Assembly (NCBI RefSeq): GCF_048128805.1
Contig: NC_136005.1
Span: 5,145,352-5,209,351, forward strand
Source: Centroberyx gerrardi
Lineage: Eukaryota; Chordata; Actinopteri; Beryciformes; Berycidae
Reading direction: 5' to 3'
DNA length: 64,000 nt
Every line of letters starts with the position of its first letter. Position 1 is the stretch's first letter. Shown one piece after another: positions 60,346-64,000 of this stretch. The notes under the pieces were generated by a model. It saw only the letters and a list, made by a program, of their open reading frames with translations, was not told the origin of the DNA and did no database searches. The translations under genes were made by a program, and so were the position numbers.

Positions 60346-60689
60346 GGATTTGTGCCATATATCATTTCTTCTTTCCCCAAAGTAAAACGGCGATGATTTA
60401 GTGACCGTGATCCATCAAAATAAATCACACACTGCATACAGGAAGGATACAGAGATACCCATCGATGAAAACAGCCCTTTCCTGGCCTCGGATGTACAGG
60501 GAGTGCATATGGGATATTTATAGTGTAGCAGATGGGAGACTTATGTACACTACAGAGATCACGAAGCACAGGAAAATGTACAGTGGGAGGCCTTTTTTTC
60601 TCTCTCTCTGTTGTCCGGTCTGTTCTTTCTGACCAAGCAAAGCACCTGTTCACCATTCAGTATCTCTAAAGATCCAGTTTGTTAAAGCA

Positions 60690-60850
60690 TTACCATTTTG
60701 TCAAACAAGGACTTAAGTTACTGTCTACCCCTTACAACAAACTATTATTTGTTGTCATTTTGTGATATCTGTCATTTTATGAGAGTAGGTGACACTTTTC
60801 TTTCAAATGGTGAATATTTCATTTTGGAAGGAAACTCTGCAGTTCTAGTA
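60690..60850. repeat. GAAGAGC-family MITE copy
   Basis: Carries TTGTCAAACAAGGACTTAAG, then TTTCAAATGGTGAATATTTC and ATTTTGGAAGGAAACTCT. It lies about 350 bp from the previous copy in the same orientation. Confidence 0.55.
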
Positions 60851-61342
60851 CTGTATTTATCGTTTTTCTTCTTTTCTTTTCTCTGTTATCTGGTCTGTCC
60901 CGTGAGATTTATCTTCTCTGTTTTATCTGTGGATGCTGTTTTTCGTTGAATAAAAAAAAGGCGCAGAAGACACAAAAGTCATCAATTAACGGCGAAAGAG
61001 GCTGGAGATGACCTAAGACGCTGGAAGTCTTTGTGTTATTGTATTAAACTTGCTGAACCCGGGTCCTGCAACCCCTCCTTCTCTGAATACGACAAGCACC
61101 TACACTCTAAAAACTAGGGGTTCATTGTTTTTTTTTTTCCTCAGATCCAACGGGAGCCAATAAGTTCCTTTGAGCTCCCCATATATAAGAGGTTAAACGT
61201 ACCGTCAGGGTTCATGACCCTTTCTGAAGGGGTTCCTCAAGGAATCTTCTGGGGCTCTCCTGTATGATTTAAATATAAATGTTCCTGGAAGCCCTTTTAT
61301 TTTTTAGAGTGTATGGAAACTCGGCCGGGTTATACACTTAAA

Positions 61343-61369
61343 CCCCCCCCCCCCCCCCCCCCCCCCCCA
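61343..61369. repeat. Poly-C run
   Basis: About 27 consecutive C. Read length here should be treated with caution because such runs are often misassembled. Confidence 0.95.
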
Positions 61370-61765
61370 CTCCCCTCATTCCAGCATCTGGATCTTGTGT
61401 TAGATTCCCCTAAAAGTAAATTACAAAGGTTATAATCCCCTCTGCTCCCCTCCCCTCTGCTCTTAACTCACCAGCCTCCTTTAACCTATAGATTCTGGGA
61501 ATTACAGTGGTTAGCCAGATTGTGCGTCTAGATTACAACTCGTGGAGGGAAATGTTTAGGTTCAGGTTGTCAAAGCGAGGATGTACGTGTGGGTGGCGGC
61601 GGACCACACAGCCACGGTTTCAAAGATAGGGCCAAATCCTTTTCCTCGACTTTTAGAGGATGGGTTTTAAAGAGAGTTTTTGTGAGGCAGGATAGAGATG
61701 GGGAAGGACAGATAGGCATCTACAACTCTCACCATCAATATCCTCGGCCCTCTCTGCCTGAGATG

Positions 61766-61800
<35 letters not shown>

Positions 61801-61988
61801 GGGAGAGAGTCAGACACAGGGAAAGAAAGAGGGGGAAGAGAGGGAAGAGAAAGAGAAAGACAGCCAGCTCTAAAAGAGAGAAAAAACAGAGACAGCACTG
61901 GTGGAATAATTAAGCTAAGTCGGCCAATGATGCCTGTGATCTATTTTGGCCTCGTCACAAATATGACCCCCCCCCCACCGCCACACGG

Positions 61989-62019
<31 letters not shown>

Positions 62020-62369
62020 CCCATCCACCTAAAGAGACAGACGAAGAATAAATCTAGATCAATTTAAAGGAAGGACCATAAATGACGTAACGCCGTTTAT
62101 GTGCAGCGCTGCTGACTGAGATCCCATCTCACGACAGTTGGAAGGCTAGTCATAAAAGCTTTTTACTGCTGGCACGCAGCTTGATTGGGGGACGATTATA
62201 AACGAGGCACCAAGAGACCCGCGTCCCGCCTCACGACAACTCACAGCCGCTCCGGCCAGAGATTGCTACCTAAACATCAAACGGCCCGAGGGTCTGACAA
62301 GTGGCCCCACTTTAGGTTTAATTGCACTCATAAAGGAAATATGGAGGTTAGTTCATCCTAATGAGGCTA

Positions 62370-62412
<43 letters not shown>

Positions 62413-62526
62413 AGTAAATGAAAGAGAGTGAGTGAGTGAGGAGGAGAGAGAAAATGTGTGAGAGAAGACAGAGAAGAAAGGAGAAAGAGGCTATGAGTGT
62501 GAGAGAGGAAGAAAGAAAGTGTGTGT

Positions 62527-62559
<33 letters not shown>

Positions 62560-62563
<4 letters not shown>

Positions 62564-62760
62564 CCAGCCCGTCTGCCTGTCTGTGATGTCTTATAATTGT
62601 TCATGGTTTGTTTTGTCTGACTCCAGACCTACAGTACATGTTATGACATGGAAAAAGTAAATTGCAGAAAACCAATATCCACAAGCTTGATTTTATTTGT
62701 ACTGTATACATTGAAGAATATATTACATTTGACATCACCTCATAAAAAAATGCTTTCATG
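62560..62760 (+). repeat. Dispersed repeat, copy 2 (follows a GT tract)
   Basis: Aligns over about 190 bp with 48600-48785 (GGTTTGTTTTGTCTGACTCC, GTAAATTGCAGAAAACCAAT, ATTACATTTGACATCACCTC) at roughly three quarters identity by eye. It sits just downstream of the candidate first exon in the direction of transcription. Confidence 0.65.
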
Positions 62761-62837
62761 GGCACAGAGTGACCGCATGAAGTCTTTGCATACGATCATT
62801 GGTGCAGCATCATTGTTAGCAAATAGGAAACTCTCAC

Positions 62838-62886
62838 CTGAGCAGCCGCATCCAGCGAGGAAAAGCAAGCAGGTCAGCAGTATCAT
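62838..62886 (-). CDS. Candidate alternative first exon (signal peptide) for alkaline phosphatase 2
   Basis: The minus strand reads ATG and 16 codons, MILLTCLLFLAGCGCS, then one base and a donor, CTCAG|GTGAGAG. The phase equals that of both known phosphatase first exons, so joining to exon 2 at 57454 gives MILLTCLLFLAGCGCSA followed by QYEREK, a good signal peptide with a likely cleavage after CSA. The only same-strand partner downstream in the window is phosphatase 2. It could instead be the first exon of an unrelated nested gene or the remnant of a third phosphatase copy. Confidence 0.5.
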
Positions 62887-63023
62887 CTCGCCTCCCAGCC
62901 TTTAAACCTCCTCGGCTGTCAGACCCTGTTCTCTTTTCCTGACCCTATTCTGCTCCTTTTTTTTCCCCTTCTTCTTCTATTCTTGTCTCTGGACTCCAAA
63001 TGCCCAGTGACTCCACGCTGCCT

Positions 63024-63029
63024 CTTATA
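63024..63029 (-). promoter_or_regulatory. TATA box upstream of the candidate first exon
   Basis: The minus strand reads GGTATAAGAGGC, 138 bp upstream of the ATG at 62886, which would give a leader of about 110 nt. A second TTTAAA at 62901-62906 is too close to the ATG to act as its TATA box. Confidence 0.45.
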
Positions 63030-64000
63030 CCTCCTTCCACAACAATGGCTGGCAAAGTTTCTCGCCTCCAAGGTATCCAGAGAAGTAATAAATGACTGAT
63101 GGAAAAAAAACAACAACTTATTTTCCTTCCACCACTTCCATTTTGTAGCCTTGGCTTGCATCTTTTGTTTCAGAGAGAGGGAGAGGAGGAGGGGGAAACA
63201 CACACAGACACACACACACGCACCTCCACCACCACCACTCACCTTTTTACCAGTTTGCGTCAGAAATATCCCTCAAATCAGAGCAAGCCGGCCCATTTCC
63301 CTCCCCACGCTGCCCATCTCAAATCAAAGTGTTTTTCTCCGTCTGTTTCTTTGCGGACACATGCCTGTCAGCAGCTCACCCAGGTTCGGGGCTTTGTAGT
63401 TTGCTGCAGGAAATGTCTTTGAATGGGTTTCAGAGGAGCCGAAGTGGGACGCGAGGTTTGAGGGATACGGGGAAGTAAACAAGTGTGTAGATACATTAGA
63501 AAGACGAGCACGTGGAAATGTACATATACTAATGAGCTAAGTGCTGTATGAAAACCGAGATTATGCAGAAAAACAGAGACGGAGGTAATCCCCTATGTGG
63601 AAACATAGAGCATTCGTATGCAAGATGGTCGGGGATGGTCTGATGGGAGAAAACAGGAGTTTTGATCAGCACACGCAGTCGCGGTGTACCTGCCTCGTAT
63701 TTCTCTCCTCCTACTCAGCTAAGCGCTCTGCTTACCCTAGATCTCCACTTCAAAGAGCCCTCATTACAGAAGCCATCACACATGCACAGAAAGATACAGA
63801 GAGGGAGAAAGAGAGAGCCGAGAGGGAGGGAGGGAGAGAGGGAGGGAGGGAGGTAGGGAGAGAGAGAGGCTGGGAGGAAGACAGAGGGGGTGAGACAGAG
63901 CGACCGCACTTCTACCGCATACAGAAGTATCATTCAAAACAAATCAATTCCAGCTGCAATTTGCCTCACCTGGCATGACCTTGGACAAGACCAGGCAGAA
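63030..64000. other. Right edge, no gene seen
   Basis: Unique sequence with (CA)n at about 63198-63220 and (GA)n/(GGGA)n at 63800-63900. No exon with splice borders is convincing. A 25-bp AG/GT-bounded segment at about 63387-63411 on the minus strand is too short to call. Confidence 0.4.

Larger units (their letters stand above)
58702..62820. other. Gene-free stretch upstream of alkaline phosphatase 2
   Basis: No exon chain found. Repeats here are (GA)n at 58788-58812 and 58913-58985, a poly-C run at 61343-61369, (GT)n at 61768-61797 and 62373-62410, (CA)n at 61986-62014, and two GAAGAGC-family copies. 59600-60050 and 62060-62370 are non-repetitive, balanced in composition and without open frames of interest. 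The segment could also be an intron if the first exon at 62838 is used. Confidence 0.5.

Noticed and set aside
63387..63411. 25-bp AG/GT-bounded microexon on the minus strand
   Set aside because: There is no phase-compatible neighbour or family match, and such short segments arise often by chance.

Overview
This is a vertebrate nuclear window, almost certainly from a teleost fish. Genes are split into many short exons with GT-AG introns and long AT-rich introns, and the sequence is crowded with (GT)n, (GA)n and (TA)n microsatellites. It also holds tRNA-like SINEs with typical fish tails, LINE tails, and many short inverted-repeat DNA transposons. No operons, bacterial genes, rRNA genes or CRISPR arrays are present.

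I could assemble three complete protein-coding genes exon by exon, all on the minus strand. (1) ankle1, coding from 23389 down to 12628, has nine coding exons and about 1193 residues: N-terminal ankyrin repeats, one 2.5-kb exon of disordered sequence ending in a LEM domain, and a C-terminal GIY-YIG-type endonuclease domain. (2) An alkaline phosphatase of the intestinal/tissue-nonspecific family, 37449 down to 25729, has eleven coding exons and about 529 residues. (3) A second, tandem alkaline phosphatase, 58701 down to 43098, has eleven coding exons with the same phases and 531 residues. Both phosphatases carry a signal peptide, the complete set of active-site motifs and a C-terminal GPI-anchor signal, so both should be cell-surface ectoenzymes. 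The codon phases close without a frameshift in all three genes. A candidate alternative first exon for the second phosphatase lies at 62838-62886, with its own TATA box.

Layout: 1-12627, no gene, microsatellite-rich then AT-rich; 12628-23389, ankle1; 23390-25728, ankle1 promoter side and the 3' flank of phosphatase 1; 25729-37449, phosphatase 1; 37450-43097, intergenic with SINEs, a 39-bp perfect hairpin and a hAT-like element; 43098-58701, phosphatase 2; 58702-64000, upstream region with the extra first exon and unexplained non-repetitive DNA.

The most unusual signal is at the same intron in both phosphatases, the one that splits the metal-binding motif [12 protein letters not shown]. The donor reads AAG|ATAAGT in phosphatase 2 and AAG|ATGAGT in phosphatase 1, which is a strong U2 donor with A instead of G at +1. 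In phosphatase 2 an AC 3' end restores the family motif exactly, as expected for a rare U2-type AT-AC intron. Other points of interest are a stray fragment of phosphatase-2 exon 5 inside an upstream intron, the very long fish form of ANKLE1 with a KEN box, and several recognisable MITE families present in more than one copy.
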